A stretch of 64,000 bases of DNA from Ornithinimicrobium sp. CNJ-824 (GCF_001942405.1 NZ_MKKA01000011.1:372001-436000), one strand, 5' to 3'; shown: positions 1 through 9,388, counted from the stretch's first letter. Program-made: numbers and translations. The notes: generated by a model not told the origin, from the letters alone.

Positions 1-743
1 CTGGGATCGCCCTCCGGCGGTCGTGACGACGGCCACCACGTCGGCTTCGGCTACCTGGGGGTCGACGAGGTGCGCGACCACGTCCTGGCCTGCACCCGGG
101 CCGGGCTGCAGGCCGGCGGTCACGTCATCGGCGACGCCGCCCTGCGGACCATGGCCACCGGCTTCCGCGCCGCCGCCGACGAGCTGGGGGTCGAGGCGGT
201 GCGCGGCGCCCGGCACCGCTGGGAGCACGTCGAGCTGCCCTCCCCCCAGGTGCTGGCCACGATGGCCGAGCTGGGCGTCTGGGCCAGCGTCCAGCCCGTC
301 TTCGACGCCCTCTGGGGCGGTTCCGAGGGCATGTATGCCGCCCGCCTGGGCCCGGAGCGCGCGCTGGCCGCCCTCCCGCTGCGCGACATGGTCGACGCCG
401 GGATCCGGGTGGCGCTCGGGTCCGACAGCCCGGTCACCCCGCTGGGTCCGTGGGCGGCCGTGCGGGCCGCGGTGCTGCACCACAACCCCGACCAGCGGCT
501 CACCGCGGCCGAGGCCTTCGCCGCCCACACCGTCGCCGGCCACGAGCTGGCCGGGCGCCCCGGCGGCCACCTGCGCGCCGGTGCCCCGGCACGTACGTGG
601 TCTGCGACGACGGGCACGGGCAGCCGGCGCCCACCGGCCCCTCGACCGGGCTGCCGGTCCTCGACGACCCCGACCTCCCCCTGCCCGTCGCACGGCTCAC
701 CGTCGTGTCCGGCCAGGTCGCCCACGACCGAGAAGGAGCCTGA
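1..743 (+). CDS. Amidohydrolase family 3 (YtcJ-like), C-terminal part, frame broken
   Basis: Only the C-terminal part is inside the window; the gene enters from the left edge. The visible product has the hallmarks of the amidohydrolase-3 group of metal-dependent hydrolases: HVIGDAA (metal-site histidine), RWEHVE, and LGSDSPVTPLGPW with the catalytic-site aspartate. Near position 588 the conserved tail (TYVVCDDG and onward, ending at the TGA at 741-743) moves to another frame, so one base appears missing. The stop is immediately followed by the GTG of kamD, so it is the first visible gene of the lysine-degradation operon. The substrate is unknown. An amide or carbamate hydrolase role in amino acid catabolism is only an inference from position. 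Confidence 0.72.
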
Positions 744-2393
744 GTGAGCCCCCGCCCCGGCACGAAGACCCCGCCCCGCACCCCGGCACGCGTGGTGGCC
801 CCGCCGCCACCCCTCGAGCTGGACCCGAAGGTGGTGCGCCGCGCGCGCACCCTGGCCCGGCGCCTGGGGGAGCCCGTGGTGGAGATGACCCGCAACCGCA
901 CCACGGTCTCCGTCGAGCGGGCGACCCTGCGCCTGGCCGGCCTGGCCGGTGCCGACCACGAGCGGGTGCCCTGGGTCAACCACCTGGTCGACGCGGTCCG
1001 CGACCAGGTGGGGCTGGAGCACGGCGTCACCACCCCCGTCTGGGACGCGCTGCGCCGCGAGGAGGCGCCCGACCTGCTCACCCTGGCCCAGAAGGCCTCC
1101 GCGGGAGCGGTGAGCTTCCGCATACCCGACCGGCGCCGGGAGCTCACCGCCGCCCGCCGGGCCGCCCGCGCGGCCGTCCGCCCGGGCCTGCGCCGCATCG
1201 ACCGGCAGCGGGCCACGAGGGAGCGGCTGATCACCCGGCTGGGCGACCCGCCGCAGCGTCCCTGGGTCTACCTCATCGTGGCCACCGGGGACATCCACGA
1301 GGACATCCCCCAGGCCCAGTCCGCGGCCCGGGCCGGTGCCGACGTCATCGCCGTCATCCGGTCCACCGGCCAGTCGCTGCTCGACTACGTGCCCGAGGGG
1401 GCCACCCGGGAGGGCTTCGCCGGGACCTACGCCACCCAGGAGAACTTCCGGCTCATGCGCGAGGCACTCGACGAGGTGAGCAAGGAGCTGGGCCGCTACG
1501 TCCGGCTGACCAACTACGCCTCCGGCCTGTGCATGCCCGAGATCGCCACGCTCGCGGGTCTGGAGCGCCTCGACATGATGCTCAACGACTCGATGTACGG
1601 CATCCTCTTCCGCGACATCAACCCGGTGCGCACCTTCGTCGACCAGCGGTTCTCGCGCCAGATCCACGCCCGCGCCGGCATCATCATCAACACCGGCGAG
1701 GACAACTACCTCACCACCGCCGACGCCGTCGAGGCGGCGCACACGGTCACCGTCTCGCAGCTGATGAACGAGTACTTCGGCACCGAGGCGGGGCTGGCGG
1801 ACTGGCAGCTGGGCCTGGGCCATGCTTTCGAGATCGACCCCGACCTGCCCGACTCCTTCCGGATGGAGCTGGCGCACGCCCTGCTGGCCCGCCAGCTCTT
1901 CCCGGACGCCCCGCTGAAGTGGATGCCGCCCACCAAGCACATGACCGGCGACGTCTTCCGGGGTCACCTGCTCGACGGGTTCTTCAACCTCGCCGGGGTG
2001 ATGACCGGCCAGTCGATCCTGCTCGTGGGGATGATGACCGAGGCCGTCGTCACGCCCTGGCTGTCGGACCGCGACCTGGCCCTGCAGAACGTGCGCTACG
2101 TCCTGGGCGCGGCCGGCGGCCTGACCGAGGACTTCCGGCCACCGCCCGACGGGTTCATCCAGACCCGGGCCCGCCAGGTGCTCTCCGAGGCCGTGGACCT
2201 GCTGGAGACGATTACCCGCGACCGGGGCGCGAAAGGCTCCGGGTCGATCCCCCTGCTGGAGGCCATCGGCGACGGCACCTTCGGCCTGATGAAGCGTCCC
2301 GCGGACCGCGGCAAGGGCCTGGACGGCGTGGTGGTGCGGGCCGACGACTACGACAACCCGGCCATCACGATGCTTGAGGAGGGGTCCCGGTGA
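744..2393 (+). CDS. kamD: Lysine 5,6-aminomutase alpha subunit (KamD)
   Basis: Catalytic subunit of the adenosylcobalamin- and PLP-dependent enzyme that moves the terminal amino group of D-lysine or L-beta-lysine to carbon 5. The 549-residue product has near the usual family length plus a proline-rich N-terminal extension. Conserved blocks visible are [14 protein letters not shown] (206-219), [12 protein letters not shown] (257-268) and TGEDNYLTT (317-325). The GTG start directly abuts the preceding stop, and the end overlaps kamE by four bases, so translation is probably coupled. Neighbours kamE and kal make the 3,6-diaminohexanoate route of lysine breakdown the obvious context. Genes for kamA, kdd and kce would have to lie outside this window. 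Confidence 0.93.
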   Translation: MSPRPGTKTPPRTPARVVAPPPPLELDPKVVRRARTLARRLGEPVVEMTRNRTTVSVERATLRLAGLAGADHERVPWVNHLVDAVRDQVGLEHGVTTPVWDALRREEAPDLLTLAQKASAGAVSFRIPDRRRELTAARRAARAAVRPGLRRIDRQRATRERLITRLGDPPQRPWVYLIVATGDIHEDIPQAQSAARAGADVIAVIRSTGQSLLDYVPEGATREGFAGTYATQENFRLMREALDEVSKELGRYVRLTNYASGLCMPEIATLAGLERLDMMLNDSMYGILFRDINPVRTFVDQRFSRQIHARAGIIINTGEDNYLTTADAVEAAHTVTVSQLMNEYFGTEAGLADWQLGLGHAFEIDPDLPDSFRMELAHALLARQLFPDAPLKWMPPTKHMTGDVFRGHLLDGFFNLAGVMTGQSILLVGMMTEAVVTPWLSDRDLALQNVRYVLGAAGGLTEDFRPPPDGFIQTRARQVLSEAVDLLETITRDRGAKGSGSIPLLEAIGDGTFGLMKRPADRGKGLDGVVVRADDYDNPAITMLEEGSR

Positions 2394-3142
2394 GCCAGCC
2401 GACCGTCGTCCGACCCTACGGGGACACCACCGGGGACGGCATGGTGCAGGTCTCCTTCACCCTGCCGGTCCCGCACGACAAGCGTGCCGAGGGGGCGGCG
2501 CTGCAGCTGGCCGGCAAGATGGGCCTGGCCCCCGCGCTGCTCGTGCACGCCAGGGCGGTCGGACCGGCGCACACCTTCTTCATCGTCTACGGCAGCGTGT
2601 CCCACCTGGTCGACCTGGCCCAGGTGCAGGTCGTCGAGCGGGACCACCCCCTGCTGACGCCCAAGGAGGTCAACGCCGCCATCCGCGAGCGCCTGCGCCG
2701 TCCCCTCGTGGTCGTCGGCGCCTGCATCGGCACCGACGCCCACACGGTGGGGATCGACGCGATCCTCAACATCAAGGGCTTCGCGGGGGAGAAGGGGCTG
2801 GAGTACTACTCCGAGGTCCGGGTCGTCAACCTCGGCGCCCAGGTGCTCGTGCCCGAGCTCGTGGAACGGGCCCGCGAGGAGCAGGCCGATGCCGTCCTGG
2901 TGTCCCAGGTCGTCACGCAGCGGGACGCGCACATCTCCAACACCACCCAGATGGCTGCCGCCTTCCGGGAGGCCTACCCGGCCGGGCAGGTGCCGCTCCT
3001 CGTCGTCGGGGGACCCCGCTTCGAGGAGGGGTCGGCCGGTCAGCTGGGGGTCGACCGCATCTTCGGCCGGGGGACCACCCCCGGGGAGGTCGCCTCCTAC
3101 CTCGTGCACGCCCTCGTCGAGAACGGAAGGTCCAGCGCATGA
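2390..3142 (+). CDS. kamE: Lysine 5,6-aminomutase beta subunit (KamE), cobalamin-binding
   Basis: Small subunit of lysine 5,6-aminomutase; it carries the Rossmann-like B12 domain. The signature DAHTVG at residues 116-121 fits DxHxxG, so H118 is the predicted cobalt ligand. K129 in the block NIKG is a candidate for the lysine that forms the Schiff base with PLP in this family (inference from position). The C-terminal half continues the typical B12 fold with VVGGPRF. Its GTG start overlaps the kamD stop and its TGA overlaps the ATG of kal, so the three form one translational unit. The length of 250 residues is normal for the family. Confidence 0.92.
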   Translation: MSQPTVVRPYGDTTGDGMVQVSFTLPVPHDKRAEGAALQLAGKMGLAPALLVHARAVGPAHTFFIVYGSVSHLVDLAQVQVVERDHPLLTPKEVNAAIRERLRRPLVVVGACIGTDAHTVGIDAILNIKGFAGEKGLEYYSEVRVVNLGAQVLVPELVERAREEQADAVLVSQVVTQRDAHISNTTQMAAAFREAYPAGQVPLLVVGGPRFEEGSAGQLGVDRIFGRGTTPGEVASYLVHALVENGRSSA

Positions 3143-3551
3143 CCACGCAGCAACCCGCCGCCCGCCCCGCCACCGTGGGGATGGGTGTCACGCACGCCCG
3201 TTACGTCCCCTACTCGCACGCCCACTACGCGGGCAACCTGGTGGACGGCGCCTACAGCCTGGCGCTGTTCGGCGACGTGGCCACCGAGCTGTGCATCCGC
3301 ACCGACGGCGACGAGGGGCTGTTCGCCTCCTACAGCGACGTCCAGTTCCTCGCCCCCGTCCGGGCCGGCGACTGCGTGGAGGTCAGCGCGACGCTGGTCC
3401 GGGTCGCAGCCGCAGCCGGGAGATGGAGTTCGAGGTCCGGGTCGTCGCCCGCGGGGACGCCGCGCGGGGAGGGTCGGCCGCCGAGGTGCTCGACCCGGTC
3501 GTGGTGGCCACGAAGGCCCGGGGCACCGTCGTCGTCCCCCCGCAGGGCTGA
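3139..3551 (+). CDS. kal: 3-aminobutyryl-CoA ammonia-lyase-like hotdog protein (Kal), frame broken
   Basis: Product resembles Kal, the hotdog-fold enzyme that eliminates ammonia from L-3-aminobutyryl-CoA late in the 3,6-diaminohexanoate pathway. Recognisable blocks are [20 protein letters not shown] and [17 protein letters not shown]. Around position 3406 the conserved continuation ([15 protein letters not shown]) lies in another frame. One extra G after GGTC would restore it, giving about 137 residues. The ATG overlaps the kamE stop. A strong hairpin at 3575-3600 follows, so kal is the last gene of the operon. A generic hotdog thioesterase is the alternative, but the kamDE neighbours make Kal much more likely. 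Confidence 0.85.
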
Positions 3552-3574
3552 CCGGACGGCCGCAGGGCAGCACC

Positions 3575-3600
3575 CCGGCGTGTCCAGCGCGACACGCCGG
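3575..3600 (+). terminator. Hairpin terminator after kal
   Basis: A perfect 10-bp inverted repeat, CCGGCGTGTC (3575-3584) and GACACGCCGG (3591-3600), separated by six bases and starting 24 bases after the kal stop. There is no T-run, as is usual for terminators in very GC-rich actinomycetes. Confidence 0.75.
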
Positions 3601-3688
3601 AAGGAGACCGTTCGAGGTGCGGATCACGTTGTCCGGATCGGTGCGCATGACCTGCACGTTTGCCTCGTCCTCGCAGGTCAAGGGGCTG

Positions 3689-3841
3689 TTGACAGGGGAG
3701 CGGACGGCCGCCTACGTTCTTCAGGTCCCCACGAACGCGACGCAAGTCGTCGGGGAGCCACGGCCCCGCGCACCGAGTAGACAACGGTCGGGGGACGGCC
3801 ACCAGCCGTCTCACGACCGGCCCCAAAGGTGCCGGGGCCGG
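3689..3841 (+). ncRNA. Candidate small RNA or leader from an orphan consensus promoter
   Basis: The 353-base gap between kal and lnt contains no credible gene. It does contain TTGACA (3689-3694), an 18-base spacer and TACGTT (3713-3718), the best sigma-70-like promoter I saw in the window. Downstream lie two hairpins: GACGGC/GCCGTC (3794-3810) and CCGGCCCC/GGGGCCGG (3817-3841). Together these could define a transcript of roughly 115 bases starting near 3725. The lnt gene has its own minus-10 box further down, so this promoter may serve a small RNA. It could also simply be a second lnt promoter with a long leader. Confidence 0.35.
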
Positions 3842-3904
3842 GCCGCGTCCTGGGCGGCCTCGGAAAGTTTCCGCGACGGCCCCAGGGACACCTACCCTGG
3901 GCTC

Positions 3905-5515
3905 GTGCTCCTCCCGGTCCGCCTCCTCCTCTCCGTGCTGGGGGGAGTGGCGCTGTGGCTGGCCTTCCCGGGCTTCGACCTCTGGCCCCTGGCGTTCGTG
4001 GGCACGGCAGCCCTCACGCTGGCCACCGTCGGCACGCGCTGGTGGGTCGGCGGTCTGGCCGGTCTCGGGCTCGGACTGACCTGGTTCACCCCGATGTTCA
4101 CCTGGGCCAGCACCTACGCCGGCCTGGCCCCCTGGATCGCCATGAGCGTGGCGTCCGCCCTCTACCCCGCGGCGCTCGGCGTGGTGCTGGCCCTGCTGCA
4201 GCGGGGCGGTCGGGTCCGGCCGTTCGTCGGCGCAGCCGCCTGGGCGGTCATGGAGCAGGCCCGGGCCGTCACCCCGTTCGGCGGCTTCCCCTGGGCACGG
4301 CTGGGGTTCAGCCAGGCGGACTCGACCCTCCTGGGGGCGGTGTCCGTCGTCGGCGTCGAGGGCCTCGGGCTGCTCGTCGCCCTGGTCGGAGGGCTGCTCG
4401 CACTCGGCGCCCACCGTCTTCTCGTCCACCGGACGGCGGCCGCCGGGGAGGCGCACCGGCCCCCGGCCCGGGCAGGCCGGCCCCTCGGCCCGGCCTGGCT
4501 CCCGCTGGTCGGCGCGACCGCGCTCGTGCTGGTCCCCGTGCTCGTCCCCCGGCCGACCGCGGGGGAGCCGGTCACGGTCGCGGCCGTGCAGGGGGACATC
4601 CCGGAGGGGTTCACCCGGACCCTGACGGCCGAGCGTGGGACCATGCTGCAGCGGTACACCGAGCAGACCACCGACCTGGCGCAGGACGTGGAGGCGGGTC
4701 GCCGGCCGGCCCCCGACCTGGTGGTCTGGCCGGAGGGAGCCACCGACCTGGACCCGTTGCACCCCGAGGGGGGCGAGGGCACGACGGCCCGCATCATGGA
4801 CGCCGTGGAGGCCGTCGACGCCCCGGTCGTCCTCGGCGGCATCTCGCGGCAGGGCGGCGAGGACCCCTACAACATGGTGTTCAGCTACCTGCCCGGGGAG
4901 GGGCTGGACCGCACCTACAGCAAGGTCTACCTGGCCCCGTTCGGGGAGTTCATGCCGTTGCGTCCGCTGCTGCGCCACCTGAGCCCGTGGGTGGACCGGA
5001 TCAGCGACCTGTCCGCCGGCACCGAGCCGGGCACCATGCCGGTCCCGCTGGCGGACGGTCGCACGGTCGACCTTGGCCTGGGGATCTGCTTCGAGGTGGT
5101 CGTCGACCCTGCCGTGCGGGACGTGGTCCGCGGCGGGGCCGACCTCCTGGTCGTCCCCACGAGCAACGCGTGGTTCGGGGAGGGGCACCAGTCCGTCCAG
5201 CACATCGCCGCCTCCCGGGTGCGGGCGGTGGAGCACGGCCGGTCGGTCGTGCACATCAGCAACGTCGGGGTGTCCGGCCTCATCACCCCCGACGGCCGCG
5301 TGCACGAGCGGACCGACCTCTACACCCGGGCCACGCTCCTGGGGGAGCTGCCGCTGCGCTCGGGGACCACCCCGGCCCTCCACGTCGGTCCGTGGGTGCC
5401 CCCCGTCGCCGCGGCCGTGGTGGTGGTGGCCCTCCTCCTGGGGCTGCGCCGCGGGCCGGCCCGGACGCGCGCGGTCGGGGCGGGCAGCCGGCCCGCAGCT
5501 AGGCTGCCCCGGTGA
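3905..5515 (+). CDS. lnt: Apolipoprotein N-acyltransferase (Lnt)
   Basis: Integral membrane enzyme that transfers a third acyl chain to the N-terminal cysteine of lipoproteins. The 536-residue product starts with several hydrophobic segments (LLLSVLGGVALWLAF onward) and then has a periplasmic nitrilase-type domain. The predicted catalytic triad is E277 in WPEGA, K340 in SKVYLAPFGEF and C395 in GICFE. One more membrane segment follows near the C-terminus. The GTG at 3905 was chosen because TACCCT (3893-3898) lies six bases upstream, a leaderless arrangement. The stop overlaps the start of the mannosyltransferase, the same lnt-ppm1 pairing that is fused in M. tuberculosis. Confidence 0.93.
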   Translation: MLLPVRLLLSVLGGVALWLAFPGFDLWPLAFVGTAALTLATVGTRWWVGGLAGLGLGLTWFTPMFTWASTYAGLAPWIAMSVASALYPAALGVVLALLQRGGRVRPFVGAAAWAVMEQARAVTPFGGFPWARLGFSQADSTLLGAVSVVGVEGLGLLVALVGGLLALGAHRLLVHRTAAAGEAHRPPARAGRPLGPAWLPLVGATALVLVPVLVPRPTAGEPVTVAAVQGDIPEGFTRTLTAERGTMLQRYTEQTTDLAQDVEAGRRPAPDLVVWPEGATDLDPLHPEGGEGTTARIMDAVEAVDAPVVLGGISRQGGEDPYNMVFSYLPGEGLDRTYSKVYLAPFGEFMPLRPLLRHLSPWVDRISDLSAGTEPGTMPVPLADGRTVDLGLGICFEVVVDPAVRDVVRGGADLLVVPTSNAWFGEGHQSVQHIAASRVRAVEHGRSVVHISNVGVSGLITPDGRVHERTDLYTRATLLGELPLRSGTTPALHVGPWVPPVAAAVVVVALLLGLRRGPARTRAVGAGSRPAARLPR

Positions 5516-6341
5516 CCACGACCCCCAGGCCGGCGATCCGGCGCGTCTGCGTGTGCGTGCCCACCTACAACGAGGCCGGCAACATCGAGGCCATCGTCCG
5601 ACGGATCCGCACAGCCGTGCCGTCCGCCGACGTCGTGGTGCTCGACGACGACAGCCCGGACGGGACGGGGCGGATCGCCGACCGGCTCGCCGCCCAGGAC
5701 CCGCAGGTGCACGTGCTGCACCGGCCGGGCAAGCAGGGCCTGGGGCCGGCCTACCTGGCCGGCTTCGCCTGGGCCCTGGCGCGCGGCTACGACGCGGTGG
5801 TGGAGATCGACGCCGACGGCTCCCACCAGCCCGAGCAGCTGCCCGACCTGCTGGCGGCGGCCGCGGACGCGACGTGGTCGTGGGTTCGCGCTACGTGCCC
5901 GGTGGCACCGTGCGCAACTGGCCCGTGCACCGACGGGCGCTGTCGGTCGGAGCCAACACCTACGCCCGGCTCCTCCTGGGCATCCCCGTGCACGACGCGA
6001 CGGCCGGCTTCCGGGTCTACCGGGCCGACGCGCTGCGCGCCATGGACACCGCCGCGGTCGCCTCGCAGGGTTACTGCTTCCAGGTCGACCTCACCCTCCG
6101 TGCGCTCGACCAGGGTCTGCGGGTGGTGGAGGTGCCGGTCACCTTCGTCGAGCGCGAGGTGGGGACCTCCAAGATGGACGACGCCATCGTGCGGGAGGCC
6201 GCCGTGCGCGTGGGGGTCTGGGGCGCGCGACGCCGCTGGCGTCAGGTCCGCCGGATCCTGGGTGGCACGGGGGCCGGGGAACGTCGGGGCGGTCCGCGGC
6301 GTTCACCCAGGTGGCACCACCTCGAGGAGGACCACCTGTGA
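5512..6341 (+). CDS. ppm1: Polyprenol-phosphate mannose synthase (Ppm1-type GT2), frame broken
   Basis: Family 2 glycosyltransferase that charges polyprenol phosphate with mannose for lipoglycan and protein mannosylation. Conserved blocks are VCVPTYNEAGN, VVLDDDSPDGT and VVEIDADGSHQPEQ (metal-binding aspartates), then SRYVPGG and FQVDLTLRALDQG. At about position 5870 the frame must gain one base to join LLAAAAD to VVVGSRY. TAGGCT (5500-5505) lies six bases before the GTG at 5512, so the gene may be transcribed leaderless as well as from lnt. The final segment overlaps the GTG of fxsA. Function is clear from both the sequence and the lnt neighbour. Confidence 0.88.
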
Positions 6342-6901
6342 CCACCCGTCCCACCCCGCCCCGTCGCCGCGGCGCCCTGCGTTGGCTGCTGATCGGAATG
6401 CTCGCGCTGCCCCTGGTGGAACTCGTCGTGCTCGTCCTCGTGGGCCAGCAGATCGGGTTCTGGTGGACCCTGGCGCTGGTCGTGGGCGTGGGCCTCGTCG
6501 GGGCCTGGCTGGGCCGTCGCGAGTCCGGCCGGACCTACCGGGCCCTGCAGGAGGCGGTGCGCTCGGGCAGGCCGCCGGCCGACGAGGTGACCGACGCCAT
6601 CCTCGTGATGATCGGCGCCTTCCTCCTGGTGCTGCCCGGATTCGTCAGCGACCTGCTGGGCCTGGCCGCGGTGCTGCCCTTCACCCGACCCACGGCCCGG
6701 CGGCTGTTCCAGGCTGCCGTCGCCCGCCAGGCCGACAGGGTCACCGCCGGCATGGTCGGCGGCCCCGGGGCCGCGGACACGTCGTGGGGTTCCCCGACGC
6801 GGACGCGTCGGGGCGGGGGAGAGGTCATCGAGGGCGAGGTGGTCGAGGAGACCCCGCCACCGGGAACCACCGCCCCGGGACGCCCACGCCTGGAGGAATA
6901 G
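6338..6901 (+). CDS. fxsA: FxsA family membrane protein
   Basis: Small cytoplasmic membrane protein of the FxsA family, whose E. coli member relieves phage T7 exclusion when overexpressed; the cellular role is unclear. The 187-residue product has three to four hydrophobic segments: WLLIGMLALPLVELVVLVLV, WWTLALVVGVGLVGAWLG and ILVMIGAFLLVLPGFVSDLLGLAAV. The LPGFVSDLLGL block is the family signature. A charged, Gly/Glu-rich tail follows. The GTG at 6338 overlaps the ppm1 stop by four bases and is preferred over an upstream in-frame start. The lnt-ppm1-fxsA-rbpA order is common in actinobacteria. Confidence 0.85.
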   Translation: MTTRPTPPRRRGALRWLLIGMLALPLVELVVLVLVGQQIGFWWTLALVVGVGLVGAWLGRRESGRTYRALQEAVRSGRPPADEVTDAILVMIGAFLLVLPGFVSDLLGLAAVLPFTRPTARRLFQAAVARQADRVTAGMVGGPGAADTSWGSPTRTRRGGGEVIEGEVVEETPPPGTTAPGRPRLEE

Positions 6902-7101
6902 GCCTCCGACCAGCACGACTGGCCCCGCGGCAGGGGCGCCGCTATGATGAAATGTCCCCCTGCAGCCGACCCGGACGTCCCGGGCGCACCTTCATGCGGG
7001 CAGCCGAGGGGAACACCGTGACCGTGGCAGGCGTTGTCACCCACAGAGTCACACGACCGACCCGATCCTAATCACGTGTCCCGGACACGAGGGGAGTGCA
7101 C

Positions 7102-7458
7102 ATGGCTGAGAGGTCCCTGCGCGGAACCAACCTGAGCTGGTTGTCGTTCGAGAGCGACGAGGGCGTCACCTTCAGTGAGCGCCAGATCACCCGTTACGTC
7201 TGCCCCGACGGGCACATCAGCGAGCTGCCGTTCTCGGTGGAGGCGGAGATCCCGCCGCTGTGGGAGTGCCGCTGCGGCCTGGACGCCAAGCTCGTCGACG
7301 GCCCCGAGCCGGAGGCCAAGGCCACCAAGCACCAGCGCACCCACTGGGACATGCTGCTGGAACGGCGCTCGATCCCCGAGCTGGAGGAGCTGCTGGAGGA
7401 GCGCCTGGACCTCCTGCGCACCCAGCGGGGCGAGAAGCCCCGGCGCCGCAGCGCCTGA
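7102..7458 (+). CDS. rbpA: RNA polymerase-binding protein RbpA
   Basis: Actinobacteria-specific activator that binds RNA polymerase and group 1 or 2 sigma factors and stabilises open complexes. The 118-residue product has the core domain with YVCPDGH and ECRCG, whose cysteines and histidine are the zinc ligands in the Streptomyces-type protein. The sigma-interacting helix at the C-terminus is HWDMLLERRSIPELEELLEERL. The ATG at 7102 follows a GAGGGGAG ribosome-binding site; the ATG two codons earlier is less well placed. A TATGAT box at 6943-6948 suggests a leader of about 145 bases. A hairpin follows at 7486-7505. Confidence 0.95.
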   Translation: MAERSLRGTNLSWLSFESDEGVTFSERQITRYVCPDGHISELPFSVEAEIPPLWECRCGLDAKLVDGPEPEAKATKHQRTHWDMLLERRSIPELEELLEERLDLLRTQRGEKPRRRSA

Positions 7459-7485
7459 GCCAGCCCCACCGCATACCCCCACGGC

Positions 7486-7505
7486 CCCGGACCGTCAGGT
7501 CCGGG
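7486..7505 (+). terminator. Hairpin terminator after rbpA
   Basis: CCCGGACC (7486-7493) and GGTCCGGG (7498-7505) form an 8-bp stem with a GTCA loop, 27 bases after the rbpA stop. Confidence 0.6.
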
Positions 7506-7609
7506 CGTCGTGGTTCCCGGTGGCACGGCTGCGCTCGTCTCAGGTTGCGCACCGCCCAGGATGGGGCAGGGTAGGAGGGTACGTTCAGCCCACCTGAGAG
7601 GAATGAACC

Positions 7610-7792
7610 ATGGGACTGGGAGACAAGATCTCGAACGCCGCCGAGGACGCCAAGGGCAAGGTCAAGGAGGGCGTCGGCGACGCCACCGACAACGAGCGCA
7701 TGGAGGCCGAGGGCAAGGGGGACCAGATGTCCGCCAGCGCCAAGAAGGCCGGTGAGAACGTCAAGGACGGCTTCAACGACGCCACCCGCTGA
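7610..7792 (+). CDS. CsbD family small stress protein
   Basis: A 60-residue, highly charged protein of the CsbD family, which is typically induced by general stress; the molecular role is unknown. The sequence is dominated by GDKISNAAEDAKGKVKEGVGDAT and a second amphipathic stretch KKAGENVKDGFNDAT, matching the usual length. A GAGAGGA ribosome-binding site lies before the ATG. It stands alone, with terminators on both sides (7486-7505 and 7841-7881). Confidence 0.85.
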   Translation: MGLGDKISNAAEDAKGKVKEGVGDATDNERMEAEGKGDQMSASAKKAGENVKDGFNDATR

Positions 7793-7840
7793 CGCCACGA
7801 CGACGTCCGGCCCGGCCGGACGCACGGCCCGCCAGGGTCG

Positions 7841-7881
7841 CAGGAGGACCCACCGCCCGTCAGGGCCGGTGGGTCCTCCTG
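7841..7881. terminator. Bidirectional hairpin terminator between csbD and the permease gene
   Basis: A perfect 15-bp inverted repeat (7841-7855 with 7867-7881) around an 11-base loop sits between two convergent genes, so it can end both transcripts. Confidence 0.8.
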
Positions 7882-7906
7882 CGTCCGGGGCCGCCCCGGA
7901 CGCAGG

Positions 7907-9388
7907 TCAACGGGCGGGGGAGTCCTGCTCGTCGTCGGTGGAAGGCCGCTCGCCCGAGGTCCCCGCACCGGTGGCCCGGGTCGCCCCGCGCCGCCGCAGC
8001 CCCGGGAGGCGGATGCGCCGCCGCTCCTCGGTGGTGGCCTCCTGGATGGTGCGCTCCTCCTGCTCCTGCTCCCGGGCGGCCTTCGCCCGGTAGAGCGGTG
8101 CAGCATGCTCGGCGCGGGCGGCGGCCACCGCACCCTCGGGGGTGGTGACCGCGAGGTCCTCGGTGTGCAGGTCTCCGGTGCGCAGGTCGACCTGCTCGCT
8201 GAGGTAGCGCAGGAGCACCACGACCGAGGCGGCGACCGGCACGGCCAGGAACGCGCCGACGATGCCGAACAGCGTCCCACCGCCGGCGACCGCCAGCAGG
8301 ATCACTCCGGGGTGCATCTGCATGCTGCGACCCTGCAGCATCGGCTGGAGCACGTTGCCCTCGATCTGCTGCACGGCCAGGACGAGCAGCAGCACCCAGA
8401 CGGCGGTCGTGAAGCCCTGGGTCACGAGCGCGACGAGGATCGCCAACCCGCCCGCGATGAAGGCCCCGACGATGGGGATGAACCCGCCGAAGAAGGTCAG
8501 GACGGCCAGCGCGAGCGCCAGCGGGACCTGCAGGATCAGCAGGCCGATGCCGATCAGCACGGCGTCGGCGGCACTGACGATGGCCTGCGTACGGATGAAC
8601 CCGCCCAGGGTGTTCCAGACCCGGGTGAGCGCCTCGGTGAGGTGACGGCCCGCCGTGCGGCCTGCGGTCCGGCGTAGCCACGGCAGGAAGTCCGGCCCGT
8701 CCTTGAGGAAGAAGAAGGTCAGCACGAGGACCATCGCCAGGGTCACGAGCGCGGAGCCCACGGCGCCCACCCCCGAGGCCACGTAGCCGGCCGCCTGGGT
8801 GCTCTGCTCCCGCAGCCAGTCGATGCCCTGGTCGACGTAGCTCTCGACCTGGGCGGCCTCGAGGTTGAGCGGAGGGCCGTCCAGCCAGTCCTGGACCTGC
8901 CCGATGCCCTCGGAGGCCTGGTCGAAGATCTCCTGCGACTGGCTGGCCACCGACGGCGCCAGCGCGGAGATCACGCCGCCGACCAGCCCGAAGGCGAACA
9001 GCACGGTGATCACCGTGGCAAGCGCGGCCGGGACGCGCTTGCGGCGCAGGAAGGCGACGACGGGCCACAGGACGGTGGAGACGATGAGCGCCAGGATGAT
9101 CGGCAGGACCCCCACCCAGACCTTGCCGAGGATCCACCAGAGGACCCATAGGGCCGCCGCCACGAAGAGGAAACGCAGGCTCCAGTCGGCGACGGCCTTC
9201 ATCCCCACGCCGATGACCTGACCCCGGTCCACGCCGACGTTGGTCGTCTCCTCGGGCCGGCCCAGCGGCGGCTGCTGGCTTCCCGGAACGGTCGGCGGGC
9301 GGTGGCCGGCCTCCTCGGCCGGTCGTTCCACGCGCACGCTGGCCGAGGAGACCTCCTGGGTCTCCTTGTGCAGGTCCGAATCGGGCAT
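7907..9388 (-). CDS. AI-2E family transporter (PerM/TqsA type)
   Basis: Polytopic membrane protein of the AI-2E/PerM exporter family; real substrates are mostly unknown and include autoinducer-2 or sodium ions in some members. The 493-residue product has a charged N-terminal tail of about 65 residues and then paired hydrophobic segments (WVLWWILGKVWVGVLPIILA; VITVLFAFGLVGGVISAL). The family core is TFFGGFIPIVGAFIAGGLAIL, followed by a polar C-terminal tail rich in Glu and Arg. The ATG at 9388 is preferred because AGGAG lies five bases upstream; an in-frame GTG two codons earlier is possible. It is convergent with csbD. Confidence 0.87.
   Translation of the reverse strand: MPDSDLHKETQEVSSASVRVERPAEEAGHRPPTVPGSQQPPLGRPEETTNVGVDRGQVIGVGMKAVADWSLRFLFVAAALWVLWWILGKVWVGVLPIILALIVSTVLWPVVAFLRRKRVPAALATVITVLFAFGLVGGVISALAPSVASQSQEIFDQASEGIGQVQDWLDGPPLNLEAAQVESYVDQGIDWLREQSTQAAGYVASGVGAVGSALVTLAMVLVLTFFFLKDGPDFLPWLRRTAGRTAGRHLTEALTRVWNTLGGFIRTQAIVSAADAVLIGIGLLILQVPLALALAVLTFFGGFIPIVGAFIAGGLAILVALVTQGFTTAVWVLLLVLAVQQIEGNVLQPMLQGRSMQMHPGVILLAVAGGGTLFGIVGAFLAVPVAASVVVLLRYLSEQVDLRTGDLHTEDLAVTTPEGAVAAARAEHAAPLYRAKAAREQEQEERTIQEATTEERRRIRLPGLRRRGATRATGAGTSGERPSTDDEQDSPAR

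Noticed and set aside
120..1967. Long minus-strand open frames opposite kamD and in many other places, up to more than 600 codons
   Set aside because: They have the Arg/Gly/Ala/Pro-rich composition of antisense frames in very GC-rich DNA, show no domain, and lie opposite clearly conserved genes.
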